This document shows, piece by piece, positions 19,886-30,562 of a stretch of 64,000 nt of DNA. The DNA is taken from the NCBI GenBank assembly GCA_022606425.2, contig JAHDVF020000179.1:27660-91659 (forward strand). Direction: 5' to 3'. Numbering within the stretch: the first letter of the stretch is position 1; each line of letters starts with the position of its first letter. The notes under the pieces are model-generated. The model ran no database searches. It was not told where the DNA came from and worked only from the letters and a program-made list of their open reading frames with translations. Position numbers and translations under genes: made by a program. This DNA comes from Lepidostoma basale (Eukaryota > Arthropoda > Insecta > Trichoptera > Lepidostomatidae).

Positions 19886-20036
19886 CAATTAAATATATGA
19901 TTAATAAACAAAATTAAATCAACAAAGTGTATATAAACCACGGAATTGTAATTATTTTGACGCCTACTAGTTTCGCTTCTATCCAAGCTGCTTCAGGGCA
20001 ATATCAAAACTTGTAGTGAGCGAACTTTCATTTAGC

Positions 20037-20555
20037 TAACCATCACGCTGTTTACCCGGATAGGTAGGCAGAGAAGATGGACCGCCATTCCGTTTTGTCC
20101 TGACATACCTCTCTTGATTCCTCCACATTCATACATCGGTACATGCAAGCTCGTCGATTTTTCCGACTTCGAATGTGGCCACCTTTCAATATTTGATTAA
20201 TTTGGTCATGCAATGCTTTCCTTGGTCTTATATGACTTCCCTTTCTACTCACACTGCTTGTATACAACATTCATATTTTTCTTCTCTCGTTCATTCGTTC
20301 TATATGTCCAAACTTTCTCATGGATCTTTTTTAATTTTACTTATGATACAATCATTTGTCTTATATTTCTTCCTTATTTCGTCGTTCCATATTCCATCAT
20401 ATATCATTTTCTCGCACATTCTTCTCAGTGATCTTATTTTAACGGCATTTATCCTGCATTCATCATTATTTTGTCAGCTCCAAGCTTCACTTCCATACAT
20501 AAGGGTTGGCAGTAGAACCCCATTATGTATTACCATCTTTGGTTGAGTTGAAATA
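20037..20555 (-). mobile_element. LINE-A fragment
   Basis: Plus strand CTAACCATCACGCTGTTTAC marks the 3' tip. The minus frame gives DQINQILKGGHIRSRKNRRA and CMYRCMNVEESREVCQDKT. Further 5' the reversed ESRINAV/MYGSEAW region is recognisable but frameshifted. Confidence 0.85.
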
Positions 20556-21020
20556 TTTATATTTGCATTGATGACTTCTTATATTATATTGACATTATTC
20601 ACTCTATCATATACATATGTATTTCAAAAAAATGTATTTAAAAAAAGTAAAGATATTTTTTTATGTACATAATTCTTCTGTTCGAGCGTATGTAAAAACT
20701 CCTCTTAAGCGGCTGGATCAATTTTGATGACTTTTTGTGTGTTTGTTTGAGTCCTTGGATAGTTTGGATTCACAATTGGATGTAGGTGAACGTTATCTGA
20801 GAAGTTCTTACATTTTTTGATATAGGCAATTGAAATGAAAATTCGCTTACAACATTTTTTAAATTTTCATTATATGCAATAAATTTCTACAATGATATAT
20901 ATTTTTTTGTTTAATTGTCTAACCACAATGTGGGTGCTTCATATGAAAAAAAAGGCAAAATATTAACTGTTTTTTTAAATAAGCGTCTGAGGAATATTGA
21001 TGAATTAGCTCAGTTTATAT
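20556..21020. other. Mostly unassigned; Helitron-like scrap at ~20690-20790
   Basis: AAGCGGCTGGATCAATTTTG and TGTGTGTTTGTTTGAGTCCT resemble 5' internal sequence of insect Helitrons, from memory. No ends are visible. The rest is AT-rich. Confidence 0.3.
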
Positions 21021-21745
21021 AGGTAGAGCTGGAGGGGTGGCTATTTACATCAGAACACAGACAGACTTTAAAACTATAAAAGAAGAAACATACCTAAGCA
21101 ACAACAACCTCCTGAAAGTACATATCAATGAAATAGATCTTACAATAAATGCAATATACAGACAACCAGGAACCAGCAACAAAAAGGAATACATAGAATA
21201 TTTAGACAGAATGTTAACGGGAGAACACAGGAGTGCAAAATGTGAGATCATAATAGGGGACCTTTAATTCAACCTGCTTTCCAGTGATAAACTCACAAAG
21301 GACTATATTAATACAATTAAAGGAAGTAATCTTGGATTTATCAACTCAATAAAAGAAATTGATTATACACGGAAAAATGACAAAGGAAAAAATACTATAA
21401 TTGACCATGTAATGACAAACCAGGAATTAGCTGATTCAACGACACTTGAACTATTCGACACACCACTGAGCGATCACAGAGGAATAAATATTGAACTAAA
21501 AATCATACCCAGACAGAGAATAAAACATCAACAATATACCACAAAGAAAATTAACTACAACAAACTAAAAGAAAGCCTAAGAGAAACAATACAGAAAGAA
21601 GAACCAGGAACCTTCAAAGCGCTTCAAGACAAAATATCTGAAACAATACATAATTAATAGTAAGATAAAATGTAACCATATAACCCAATCGGGCTTTTAA
21701 AAAAAATAAATCAAATAAAAAAAAATATATATATATATATAGAAA
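21021..21745 (+). mobile_element. LINE-F: endonuclease-domain fragment
   Basis: One frame reads GGVAIYIRTQTDFKTI, INEIDLTINAIYRQPG, EYIEYLDRML and CEIIIGDL, meets a stop (TAA, 21265-21267), then FNLLSSDKLTKDYI, TIIDHVMTNQ and LFDTPLSDHRGINIEL to a stop at 21657. GDLxFNLL, IDHV and SDHrGI are the metal-binding and catalytic blocks of LINE apurinic-type endonucleases (the Asn of GDxN is replaced by the stop codon region). No RT domain follows: a short non-coding stretch and an A-rich, (TA)n tail come right after, so the RT part is deleted. Confidence 0.8.
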
Positions 21746-21905
21746 GGAGACAACCTGAGGTGGAGAAAGACGTCGTATTCTCATAGTGCTTTACAGAATT
21801 ACTATGCAGAAACCGTGCTACCGTGGCCGATTATGGCAAGCAGAGATGATGGACGAGCTGAAATCGTCATGGATCGTGACGTCATATACTTCGCAAGAGG
21901 CGCCG
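21746..21905 (+). other. Open frame of unknown origin
   Basis: About 53 codons without a stop (GDNLRWRKTSYSHSALQNYY, AETVLPWPIMASRDDGRAEI, VMDRDVIYFARGAA), less AT-rich than the flanks. No family recognised and no good start or splice signals. It is probably another transposon remnant. Confidence 0.25.
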
Positions 21906-21949
21906 CGTGACTTTTTGCAAAGTACTCTTAGTAATATTAGATGCTGCCA

Positions 21950-22112
21950 TAGGTTGCAAAGCGTGGAGTTGGGCGCTCACCATTGCTTTGGCGCAACGAT
22001 ATCCGAAAGAGTGCGGGAAGTGCCTGGATTTGGATCGCTCAGGATAGAAGGGAATGAAATATACGAGAGGAGGCCTACATCCAGGAGAGAAGAAGAAGAT
22101 GAAGTAGAAAAA
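21950..22112 (+). mobile_element. LINE-B 3' tip
   Basis: GCAAAGCGTGGAGTTGGGCG, GCAACGATATCCGAAAGAGT and GAGGAGGCCTACATCCAGGA are nearly the same as 5535-5670, followed by (GAA)n-like sequence. Confidence 0.8.
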
Positions 22113-22499
22113 TACTTATTAACCGTTTAAATTTACAACACTGTTATTATATTACATTTTTACTATAATTTTTTTTAGTATGTCGCTACAGCTGTTTCGT
22201 TTCATAACAGTGTTGTTTTACGTGAAGAATCATAGTGTTTCGGGCAAAACAATGGACGATTTAGAATACATTTTTAAAAAAAATCTCAATTATTTTTTTG
22301 ACGACTGACGCACTCTTGAATCATGTGAAACAATTTAAGATAATCCATTGTTTTGGCGGAAACACTTTGATATTTCAACATTATTAATGTTTTAATAAAA
22401 AACTTTAAATAATTAATTATTTTAATTGAAATTTCTTGGTAGAAGTTAATTTTAAATAATGAAAACAAATAAAAAATTATTCAAAATTTCATTATTATT
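22113..22499. repeat. S-family flank with inverted repeat
   Basis: AGTGTTTCGGGCAAAACAAT (22231) and its inverted partner CCATTGTTTTGGCGGAAACA (22342) form a ~25-bp stem. The same partner occurs at 49660-49681 next to another S copy. Otherwise AT-rich. Confidence 0.55.
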
Positions 22500-22830
22500 A
22501 TAAATTTAGGTTGTTTCTACTTGTGTTTAACGTCGACCGTTTTTTTTTTTTTTTTTTTTTTCTTGTATACAACAGGTCGCTTAAACCCAATTACTGTATA
22601 TACACTATTTTTTTAGCTATTATATTGATGATCCACATGACATTTGATAGGTAGTCAATCTATCGCCATTTTATTGTCACGTGAATTCTACACCAGACCA
22701 AAAACAATGTGACAATCACACTGCCATCGCCGGGAATCGAACCCGGGACCTTCGGTATGGAAGTCAGAGCTTCTAACCACTCTGCCACGAAGGTCGGTTT
22801 TAGCAGCTTGCTGCCATTTTCATCCCTTAA
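22500..22830. repeat. Foldback S, arm split by a SINE
   Basis: CTTGTGTTTAACGTCGACCG (22520-22539) and TTTTAGCAGCTTGCTGCC (22799-22816) together match the uninterrupted S arm at 49524-49565. The SINE sits exactly between them. Confidence 0.7.
22540..22796 (-). mobile_element. tRNA-derived SINE, near complete
   Basis: On the minus strand: GACCTTCGTGGCAGAGTGGT (A box TGGCAGAGTGGT), then GGTTCGATTCCCGG (B box), the family body, and an A-run (plus-strand T run 22540-22560). It cannot be a tRNA gene, since the body and poly-A follow the tRNA-like head and no 3' acceptor strand pairs with the 5' end. It probably needs a partner LINE for mobility. Confidence 0.9.
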
Positions 22831-23029
22831 ACGCTAGTGGAAGCACACTAATATATACATAATAATAAAGATATTTTGTATAAATTTGTATTGTTTTTAT
22901 TATACGAGTATAAAAAACTTTGCTTTAAATATCACAATTGATTATATTTTGTCATAAACTATTTTACTTTGAAAATAATGAAAATGTATTTTTAGTAACC
23001 AATATTGTTTAAATATATATTTAGTTAAA

Positions 23030-23175
23030 ATCTACTAATTTTGTGTCCTCGGTCGGTTTCGGCAGCTCGCTGTCATCTTCTAGTCTGGCTCAGTTTGAAT
23101 ACCAAACCAATTAAACTAAAGAAGATGGCAGCTAGCTGCCGAAACCTGTCGAAGACACAAACATTATTGGATTTT
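23030..23175. repeat. Foldback S, copy with both arms
   Basis: GTGTCCTCGGTCGGTTTCGG..AGCTCGCTGTCATCTTC is followed after ~35 bp by the inverted GAAGATGGCAGCTAGCTGCC..GAAACCTGTCGAAGACAC. The arms are about 40 bp with a few mismatches. Confidence 0.8.
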
Positions 23176-23227
23176 AACTGAATATACATTTAAAAAATAT
23201 TTTTTAACAAAAAAAAATGTATTTAAA

Positions 23228-23945
23228 TATTTTACAATGACCTTGTGATGAACGCGCTTAAGTCTAAAGTTATTGTATTTGAAGAGGAAGATTGTATGAC
23301 GGATTGTGATATAAGTGCGAACGTTGAGAAATTACCCAAATTATTTATATAGGAAGAATGTTTACAAGAGATGGAAAAATAGAGAAAGATATCGGAAGAA
23401 GGGTTGGTGCTGGAAACAAAATAAATTTTGCAAGTCATTACCGCAGATATAAATATATCGACTAAAGCAAAGATGGCAGTGCACAATGGAGTTCTAGTGC
23501 CGACCCAAGTGTGTGAAAGTGAAGCTTGGAGTTGGCGGAAGAAGGATGAAAGTAGGATAAATGCCGTGGAAATGAGGCCATGACAGAAAAAACAATGTAC
23601 GACATAATATCTAATGATGAAGTAAGAAAGGAATTTAAGACGGATGAATTTGTGATAAATAAAATTAAGAAAGATTCACTAAGAGAGTTGGGACATATGG
23701 AACGAATGGATGAGGGAAGAATGGTTAAAAAGATATTTAAAAGTAGTGTGAATGGATTCAGATGTCGAGGCAAACCAAGGAAGAATTGGCATTACCAAAT
23801 TAATCAATTACTGAAAGGAACAACCGACGAGCATGCCTGTCGTGAAGAGTAAATGTAGAAGAAGCACAGGAGTTATGTCATCCTCTCTTTCTACCCTTCC
23901 GGGGAAACGGCGAGATGGTTAGTTTTATAGTTAGTTAGTTACAAT
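23228..23945 (+). mobile_element. LINE-A fragment, degenerate
   Basis: It begins with the region just after YADD (ALKSKVIVFEEEDCMTDCDI), then GRMFTRDGKIEKDIGRRVGA, WSWRKKDESRINAVEM, KDSLRELGHMERMDEGRMVK and RCRGKPRKNWHYQINQLLKG, and the 3' tip with (TTAG)n. Several frameshifts. Confidence 0.85.
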
Positions 23946-24404
23946 GAACTTCTACCATGAAACTTAATTAATATTTTTTTTATTTAACTTTTTATTTAAT
24001 ATACAGATTTTTGCTTCACACAAAAGTAAAGACAGTTTGGATGAGTGTAAGGAGTAAAAAAAATATTTGTTATTATCTTTACGAAGCTCCACTGAATCCT
24101 ACTTCAAGCATCTCGTTTAAAATGGAATCATTATTCATTTATCTTATTATATGTATGAGCGTTAAACTTCACATTCTAAATTCAAATACACAATACTCGT
24201 ATATCATAGAAGTTCTTACATACAATTCATCATTGTTTTTACTCGTATAAACATGCCACTACATTTAAATCTGATTAAATTAGTACCTTTGAATAGGTTT
24301 TGCGTAGGTCTGATCAGTTATAAAGATTTATTGTAAAATAATGTTTGATATTATTTTGCAAAAAAGATAAACCTACTTAAACAAAGTATTTTAAATCGCG
24401 ATAT
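23946..24404. other. No gene seen
   Basis: AT-rich. A 79-codon frame (24011-24250) has no recognisable content. Confidence 0.45.
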
Positions 24405-24855
24405 TGAAATAAGGGTTGAGGCAGGCAACAAAATGAATGGTGTATTTACGTTGTTATCACAAACAAAAGCCTACCCAAAAAAGCCAAATGGCAGTGCACA
24501 ATGGTGTTCTTGAACCGACCCTTATGTGTGGAAGCCTAGCATAGAACTGGCAAAAAAAAATTTGACGGATGTGTAGACAAATTGTGTATTATAGCATGTT
24601 GAATGAAAATACAAGATATGAATGCAGTGCGAATTATTGTGATATGAACAAAACAATAAAAAGGATCATTCAGATGGTTTGTGGATGGAAAATAATAAAT
24701 GAAGAAATAATGGTAAAAAAATTATGTAAACGATGTACATGGAACTAGAAATAAATTGTTACCGAGAAAAACGTGGCACGATCAAAAATATCAAATATAG
24801 AAGGTCGATCACGTGAGAAGTCGGAGAAATTGAAGTACGTGATTAACACGATATA
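24405..24855 (+). mobile_element. LINE-A fragment, strongly decayed
   Basis: GTTGAGGCAGGCAACAAAAT, AAAAAAGCCAAATGGCAGTG and GAGAAAAACGTGGCACGATC follow LINE-A order through RRVGAGNK, KKAKMAVHNGV and PRKTWHDQ. It ends before the 3' tip. Confidence 0.75.
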
Positions 24856-24869
24856 TTTATTTATTTATT

Positions 24870-25500
24870 TTGACATAAACGCCGCAAGGGCTTTTACAAA
24901 AATGCCATGTTTAATATAATAATAATAATAAATTGGATAATTTATAAAGCGCCATTTTTATGAATTACTACTCATCTCAAGGGCGCTGTAGAAAATGCTC
25001 CGTTTTATTAACTAGATAATAATAATGATAAAAAAATATAAACATATTTAGTATGAGGGCTGCACCTGACGAAGTCGATCAGCCCTTCTAGTCAGGAAAT
25101 GATAATTTGAAAAGGTGCGTTTTGAGTCTCGATCTAAACTCTGATTGATTCTCAATACACTTAAGGTCTGCTGGAAGACTGTTCCAGGCTGAAAGGCCGG
25201 CTACCGCGAAGGCCCGGTCGCCAAAGTTTGTGCTTGGACAGCGTTTTGGCACAGTCAATCTACCGATCGCAGAAGACTTAGCTGATCGCAATGTAGACTG
25301 TCTAGCATTCAGGTTCTCGTTGATGCAGAGTTCAGATATATAAGCTGATGCCATTCCATGCAACGCTTTATAGACCGTCCAGCAGAGCTTATATTGTATC
25401 CTTTCTGGACATTTCAGCCAGTGGAGCTCCTTAAGATGCTGTGTTATGTTTAGTAACAAAGGTAATTTTAAAATTTGGGCAAATAGACAGACAACTAACA
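24870..25500 (-). mobile_element. LINE-G 3' end (L2/CR1-like)
   Basis: The minus frame ends ITQHLKELHWLKCPERIQYK, LCWTVYKALHGMASAYISEL, FGDRAFAVAGLSAWNSLPAD and SEFRSRLKTHLFKLSFPD. This matches the well-known C-terminal block of L2/CR1-type LINEs: LHWLPv..RI.yKl..l.yKaLhg.aP.Yl..l ... fGdraFs...p.lWNsLP..l....s...FK..LKTyLF. The frame is open for this whole part. It is 5'-truncated; the 3' UTR reaches about 24870. Confidence 0.9.
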
Positions 25501-25504
25501 TATA

Positions 25505-25755
25505 ACGGCAAAATACAAAAACGAGAATTAGGATAACATAAGAGAAATATAAAATTACGTACATGAGATAGAAGAGAACATCACATAATATAAATTAGAA
25601 ATTACGCACATAGGATTGAAAAGAACATAAAATGATAGAAATTAGAAATTACGAACATGAGATAGAAAAAAAACATAACTCAATAGAACTTAGAAATTAC
25701 GTACATGAGATAGAAAAGAATATAACATAATAGAAAAAAGAAATTATATACATGA
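25505..25755 (+). repeat. ~51-bp tandem repeat
   Basis: Four to five units of TTACGTACATGAGATAGAAA plus AGAACATAACATAATAGAAA-like sequence. It lies between LINE-G and a LINE-A 3' end. Confidence 0.85.
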
Positions 25756-25866
25756 GTGATATATGAATGTTGATGAATCGAGAGAAGTATGCGAGGGAAG
25801 AAAAGGGTGCCACTCCAGTTTTCTGGTTACCCCTTCGGAGAGACGGTGTGATGGTTAGTTATTTTG
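25756..25866 (+). mobile_element. LINE-A 3' tip
   Basis: GATATATGAATGTTGATGAA, GAAGAAAAGGGTGCCACTCC and GGAGAGACGGTGTGATGG, then a short GTTA tail. Confidence 0.8.
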
Positions 25867-26200
25867 TTCAATGATGGTTGTAAGTTTATCAAAACTATTG
25901 TGTCTATATCTGGCACATTAGGAGCACGCAAACGTTTCTGTGAGAAATGTCTATGGTATTTTATGTTAACGTATATATCTATACTTTATACAATAATACG
26001 TTACCAATCCTCACGTAGTTTTCACGTCATCTAAGAGAAAACCCAGCGGATAATAAGGCAAACAATGCAGGATGGATTTGGGTCAGTTCCCTATTCTTAT
26101 TGTACCATTCAAACAACCAATCATTATGGCATGCCTGAGAAAGAGATTTTCCACTTATTTTCTCCATAGAATAATGAACCAAATAATATATCACTTTATA
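25867..26200 (+). repeat. Repeat F, copy 2 (uninterrupted)
   Basis: Same sequence as 13681-13809 plus 14326-14465 without the ~515-bp insertion. Both copies adjoin a LINE-A tail at the same base, so a larger unit was duplicated. Confidence 0.7.
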
Positions 26201-26289
26201 GTTAAAATACAGTAAGATTTTTATCTTAACCAGTATTTTGTTTATGATTGTTATCATTTAAAATGAAACTCTTTTGGTTGTTACTATAA

Positions 26290-26620
26290 TTTTCAAATTA
26301 TAATGAATATTATTATGATTATTGTGATATTGGTGATTTTTTTATTGCAATAATTATAATTATCATCATCAATATGATTATTTTAATGATCGTATTTTTG
26401 TAATTATTATGATTCTTGAGATTTTTTAAATAATTAAAATTATCTTCATTATTTTCATCATTATTGTAATTTTGATTTTTTACAATTTCCATAATTTTGG
26501 TGATAAATATGATAAACATTTTATGTATGTGTGATTATTATGATTTTTGAGATAATTATGATAATTACGATTATTTTGATTATTATGATAATTGTGATAC
26601 TAGGCGACAGCAAGGATCAG
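26290..26620. repeat. Imperfect TTATGATTA-type simple repeat
   Basis: Long run of ATTATTATGATTATTGTGAT-like sequence. It gives spurious frames rich in I, N and K. Confidence 0.8.
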
Positions 26621-26854
26621 CTTACCTCAAGAGTAGACCTCAAGGACGACCTCCAAAATGATGAGAGAACAGATGGGAGATCCACTTCTCAATAGGGAAT
26701 TTGTTGCAGAGAATAACAGACCAAAATGTCTAAGGCAACTGAAAGAAGAAAAATTAGTCAAATACATGTAGTGTTTATGGATGTTTGTTTGATATTAAAA
26801 TATATTTAGTTAAAAAAAATCTTACTATAATTTCCTACTTAATTAAATTATTTT

Positions 26855-27455
26855 TATGATAGTGGAATGCACTACTCGATCCTGATATACGTATCTAGCT
26901 TCCTCGACATTCATACATCGAGACATATATACACGTCGATCCTTACGACGTCTAACATGGCCGACTTTTAAAATTGTATTAATCTGGCAATGCCAAGTTT
27001 TCCTCAGTGTCCCACTACGCCGTACTCCATTCACACCGTAAGCGTATACTTTCTTAACCATTCTTTCTTCATCCATGTGTACCAATATGTCCAAGTGATC
27101 CTTTCATAATTTTGTTCATAATACCTTATTCCGCTCTACATTCCTTTCTTATATCAGCATTTGAGATTCTGTCGTATATCGTTTTACACACACGTGTCTT
27201 AGGGATCTCATCTCTACCGCATTTATTCCGTTCTTATCCTTCTTTTGCAAGTTCCATGCTTCACTTTCATACATCAGGGTTGGTACTAAAACTACTTTGT
27301 GAACGGCCATTTTTGCTTTAATTTATATATTTTTGTTTTTAATAACAGTTTTTAAAGCATTCCTTTTGTGACCCGCACCAATCCTTCTTTCAACGTCACT
27401 ATCCGTTCGACAATCCGCTGTGAACTTGCTTCCTAAATAGATAAACTCATAAATT
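26855..27455 (-). mobile_element. LINE-A2-like fragment
   Basis: The minus strand reads YTSVNVEEARYVYQ, TLRKTWHCQINTILKVGHVR, EERMVKKVYAYGVNGVRRSG and farther 5' GTSLDVERRIGAGHKRNALK. Frames are broken, and the 3' tip and tail are missing. Confidence 0.8.
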
Positions 27456-27824
27456 TATGGCTAATAGCACTATAACTGGTTAATAATAAATATGATATGA
27501 TATATAAAATGTCACCGTGATACGTTTTAAACTGTGTAGAAGCTTTTCAATTTCTTTTTGTGGAATTCGCCGTAAAATTTCATAAAGCGATGCTATTGTA
27601 TGAAACATTTTTAATAAAACTAAATAAAAATTAATTAGATTATCACATCTTATTTATCTTTCTCCAAAATAATGAGAAAAAGTAAAGGCTAAGGATGAAT
27701 AATATTTTGATTGATGTATTATATTTTTTATTTAACCTTTTAAATAAATGCGATTTTCAAAAAACGGACCGAACTTTCTGAAACATCCAATATATTCGCC
27801 CTAACTTTGTGTTTCGGATGCATT
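27456..27824. other. No gene seen
   Basis: AT-rich linker without recognised motifs. Confidence 0.45.
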
Positions 27825-28240
27825 GAACAATGTTTATTTCTTTGTAAACAACACTTACTTTATTAAAAATTAAAGTACAACCATGTTTCGGACACTGAAA
27901 CCCTTCATCGGTGTTATTAATTTTTGTATGTAGTTTTGACGGATATTAAAATAAATTTTTCAAATGTTTTTGGATATTTTTCAAGTTCTTATAAATTTTA
28001 TAGCTCTTACAAAACATTATTTTAGATTGATTAAAAATAGTTGTTATAAAAACTGCATATACCTACATTTGAAACATTCATTTTAATATCTGTCAAAACT
28101 GACTTCTTTCATGAAAAATTTGTTTCATTTTTATTTTAAATATATAAAAAAAACTAACAACACTGATGAAGGGCTGCTATGTCCGAAACACGTTTGTATT
28201 ATTTTAAAAGTTAATGTTGTTTACAAAGATAAAAATGTTA
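27825..28240. repeat. Foldback element Q
   Basis: TTTCTTTGTAAACAACACTT (about 27837) and AACCATGTTTCGGACACTGA (about 27881) have inverted partners CTATGTCCGAAACACGTTTG (about 28178) and AATGTTGTTTACAAAG (about 28213). The arms span roughly 130 bp, and a second inverted pair (TTTTGACGGATATTAAAATA, 27934; TTTTAATATCTGTCAAAACT, 28081) lies inside. A half copy is at 48800-48910. Confidence 0.75.
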
Positions 28241-28777
28241 AGCAAGAGTTTTTTTTTTAGTTATAATTTGGTCCATAACGAGATTTTGCAGCGGGTGAAG
28301 CTGCATTTTTCGCAAAGCCATATTTAATGAAAAATTAATTCTCGGATGTGACTACAAAGGGTTAAAAGTTAATTAGAAGCCTTTTCAACTAAAAGCAGCA
28401 ATTAATAAGGCATTTGCGAGCACGTCATAAATTCACAGGTAATTTAAAATGCAGCGAAAGCTTTCTAGCGGAGTGGCGTGGTGTGAACCACCGAACTATT
28501 ACTTTATTCACTGTTTCTTATGGACGTACAATACCTGCAGAGCTTTAAGCTTCCGGGAGCTTTTCATATTTTTTATAGCATTAAGTATCCTGTCAGAGAA
28601 GAGGCGTACAAAAGTTTTAATTTTGTAGTTATAATTTTTAATGAAGTTCAATTCTACACAAAATATAAAAAATACGCATAAAGAATTCATTTAAATTTAT
28701 CGATATGTAATAATAAAATAATTTGAATTTGTATTGTTAAATTTAATGCCAAATAGTTTAGCTTGTACCTTAGTTTC
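28241..28777. other. No gene seen
   Basis: Moderately complex around 28260-28500 (GAGATTTTGCAGCGGGTGAA, GGAGTGGCGTGGTGTGAACC) but no frame or family recognised. Confidence 0.4.
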
Positions 28778-28785
28778 ATCTAGAC

Positions 28786-29530
28786 CAGAGGTCGGCAAAG
28801 TGCTCCGGAGCCGCATACGGCTCTTTGGCCCCTTATGTGCGGCTTTTTGGTAATTGACACTTTGGCACAAATGGCATAAATGTCCACGATTTTGGCGCAA
28901 ATGTCCACGGAAAGAGTTACCATTGTCTGCCAAAACAATGAAAGATAGAACAATTAAAATGTCATCACTTCTGCACGTTACCTAACAGGATTTTTTTGTG
29001 TGAATTGGAAAGGATTGAGATGGAAGACATCTGATTTCAGCAGAATGGGTCCGAAAAATGGAAGACATCTGATTTCAGCAGAATTCCTGTCCACTCCTGG
29101 ACAAAGGCCTACTCCATTCGCTTCTATGTCACTCTGTCCTGTGCAGATTGCATCCAGGTTATTCTGACGTGTCTGTTCAGATCATCCTTCCACCGTAGTT
29201 GCCGTCCACGGTCTCCAAGTCAGCAGTCTTCTTGTCCACTTTTCGTCTGAGCTTCTGGCTACGTGGCCTGCCCATTACCACTTTAGAGTCGCCACCCGGT
29301 GGATGATGTCAGTGACCTTTGTTTTTTCTCTCACCGTATCGTTTCAAAGTCTTAATTAAGTATGAAATCAAGTTCTATTCAGTGTACTCGTAATTTAATG
29401 AAGCGCTAAAATTATATTACATATAGTAAATGTATGCTAAACTATTAATCAAATTTGGCTCTCAATTTTTTTTTACAATCGGTGCGATGTACATATTTGG
29501 CTCTTTGGCTAATAAGTTTGCCGACCCCTG
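28786..29530. mobile_element. hAT element, non-autonomous, with 8-bp target duplication
   Basis: Ends CAGAGGTCGGCAAA and TTTGCCGACCCCTG are inverted repeats of the hAT type (CAGNGGTCGGCAAA). The flanks ATCTAGAC (28778-28785) and ATCTAGAC (29531-29538) are a perfect 8-bp target duplication, diagnostic for hAT. Subterminal GGAGCCGCATACGGCTCTTT is palindromic. There is no transposase frame; a LINE-B fragment occupies the middle. Confidence 0.95.
29070..29345 (-). mobile_element. LINE-B fragment inside the hAT element
   Basis: The minus strand codes, with breaks, for TVREKTKVTDIIHRVATLKW, WAGHVARSSDEKWTRRLLTW and GRQLRWKDDLNRHVRITWMQ, as in the copy at 53195. A 25-bp direct repeat (ATGGAAGACATCTGATTTCA) at its 3' side (29020, 29056) may be part of the insertion site. 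Confidence 0.85.
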
Positions 29531-29744
29531 ATCTAGACGATATAAGAAATCAGTTCTGATTCGTATTAATTATTTAAAATGGATTTTTAAAGAATCAATA
29601 AATAAAAAACCTATTAAAGATTTTTGCATTGATCCTACCCCTCATATAGAACGAAATATTTTGAAAAAATGGCAAATCCTTCTAGGATATTCAATAATCT
29701 ACTCTGCCAAAGATGCAAACCTAAGAAGGAAACATCGATGTTTC

Positions 29745-29955
29745 TTGAACAATGATGTAAAACTCCATATTAAATAATTAATACAGATGATTATCAGATT
29801 ATAGTCTGTTTTCTATAATTTTTATTATTTATGATTGGAATGATATGTTTCATCGTACAAACGTACTACATTGGATAATGCTTTAGTATGGAGAAATATG
29901 ACATTCACATAAAATATAATAAAACTTCTATAAAACAGACATTTCTGAATTAGAA
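29745..29955. repeat. Element P, copy
   Basis: TTCTTGAACAATGATGTAAA, CTCCATATTAAATAATTAAT, then inverted arms around ATTGGAATGATATGTTTCAT and AATATGACATTCACATAAAA. More decayed than the copies at 48438 and 50290. Confidence 0.75.
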
Positions 29956-30319
29956 ATTAGGAATAATTGACCCATAAAACTGGTTATATAGGTTCAAATA
30001 ATAGAAGAAGAAAGAGATAAATAAAACATTCCCCACGCTACTGTGAGATCGTAAGGTGTTTCGTGAGAATTTTAGGATGATAATTTTCGCGTTGCATTTC
30101 CGACAGACTTAAATATATTTGTCATTTTACTTCATTAAAGTTGACTTCCGAACTGAAAAGTAAATTACTTATCCAATTAATTTAACAACTGTTTCTTTCA
30201 ATTTCTCAAAAGCGGAAACAGTAATTTAACTACCAATTAAAATATATAAATATTTCTTGCAAAAGTCCAGCAAATTCCCAGTTCTTTTAATAAAACGGTA
30301 ATAAGAGATGTCAAAAAGG

Positions 30320-30405
30320 TGAAACTAACTAATTAACTATTACGCTATTTTTCCAGAGGATTAGGAAAAGAGGACGGACTGGACAGATTGTTTTGTCATT
30401 CTAAA
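30320..30405 (-). mobile_element. LINE-A 3' tip
   Basis: AACTAACTAATTAACTATTA and AGGATTAGGAAAAGAGGACG match the reversed LINE-A tail and 3' end, diverged. Confidence 0.6.
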
Positions 30406-30444
30406 GCATTATCAGATGTACCTTATCAAATTAAAACCAAATGC

Positions 30445-30562
30445 CTTAGAAATGAGGAAATTTCTGGAAAACGGACATTTTTATTTGTATTAATAATTGA
30501 ATATGGAGTTTTACATTTTTATTCAAGAAACAATAAATAAGGTAAAACCAGCTAACATAACT
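30445..30562 (+). repeat. Satellite T monomer, left of a short LINE-A derivative
   Basis: ATTGAATATGGAGTTTTACA, TTCAAGAAACAATAAATAAG and ACCAGCTAACATAACT. It is cut by the insertion at 30563; 30547-30562 is the left target duplication. Confidence 0.8.
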
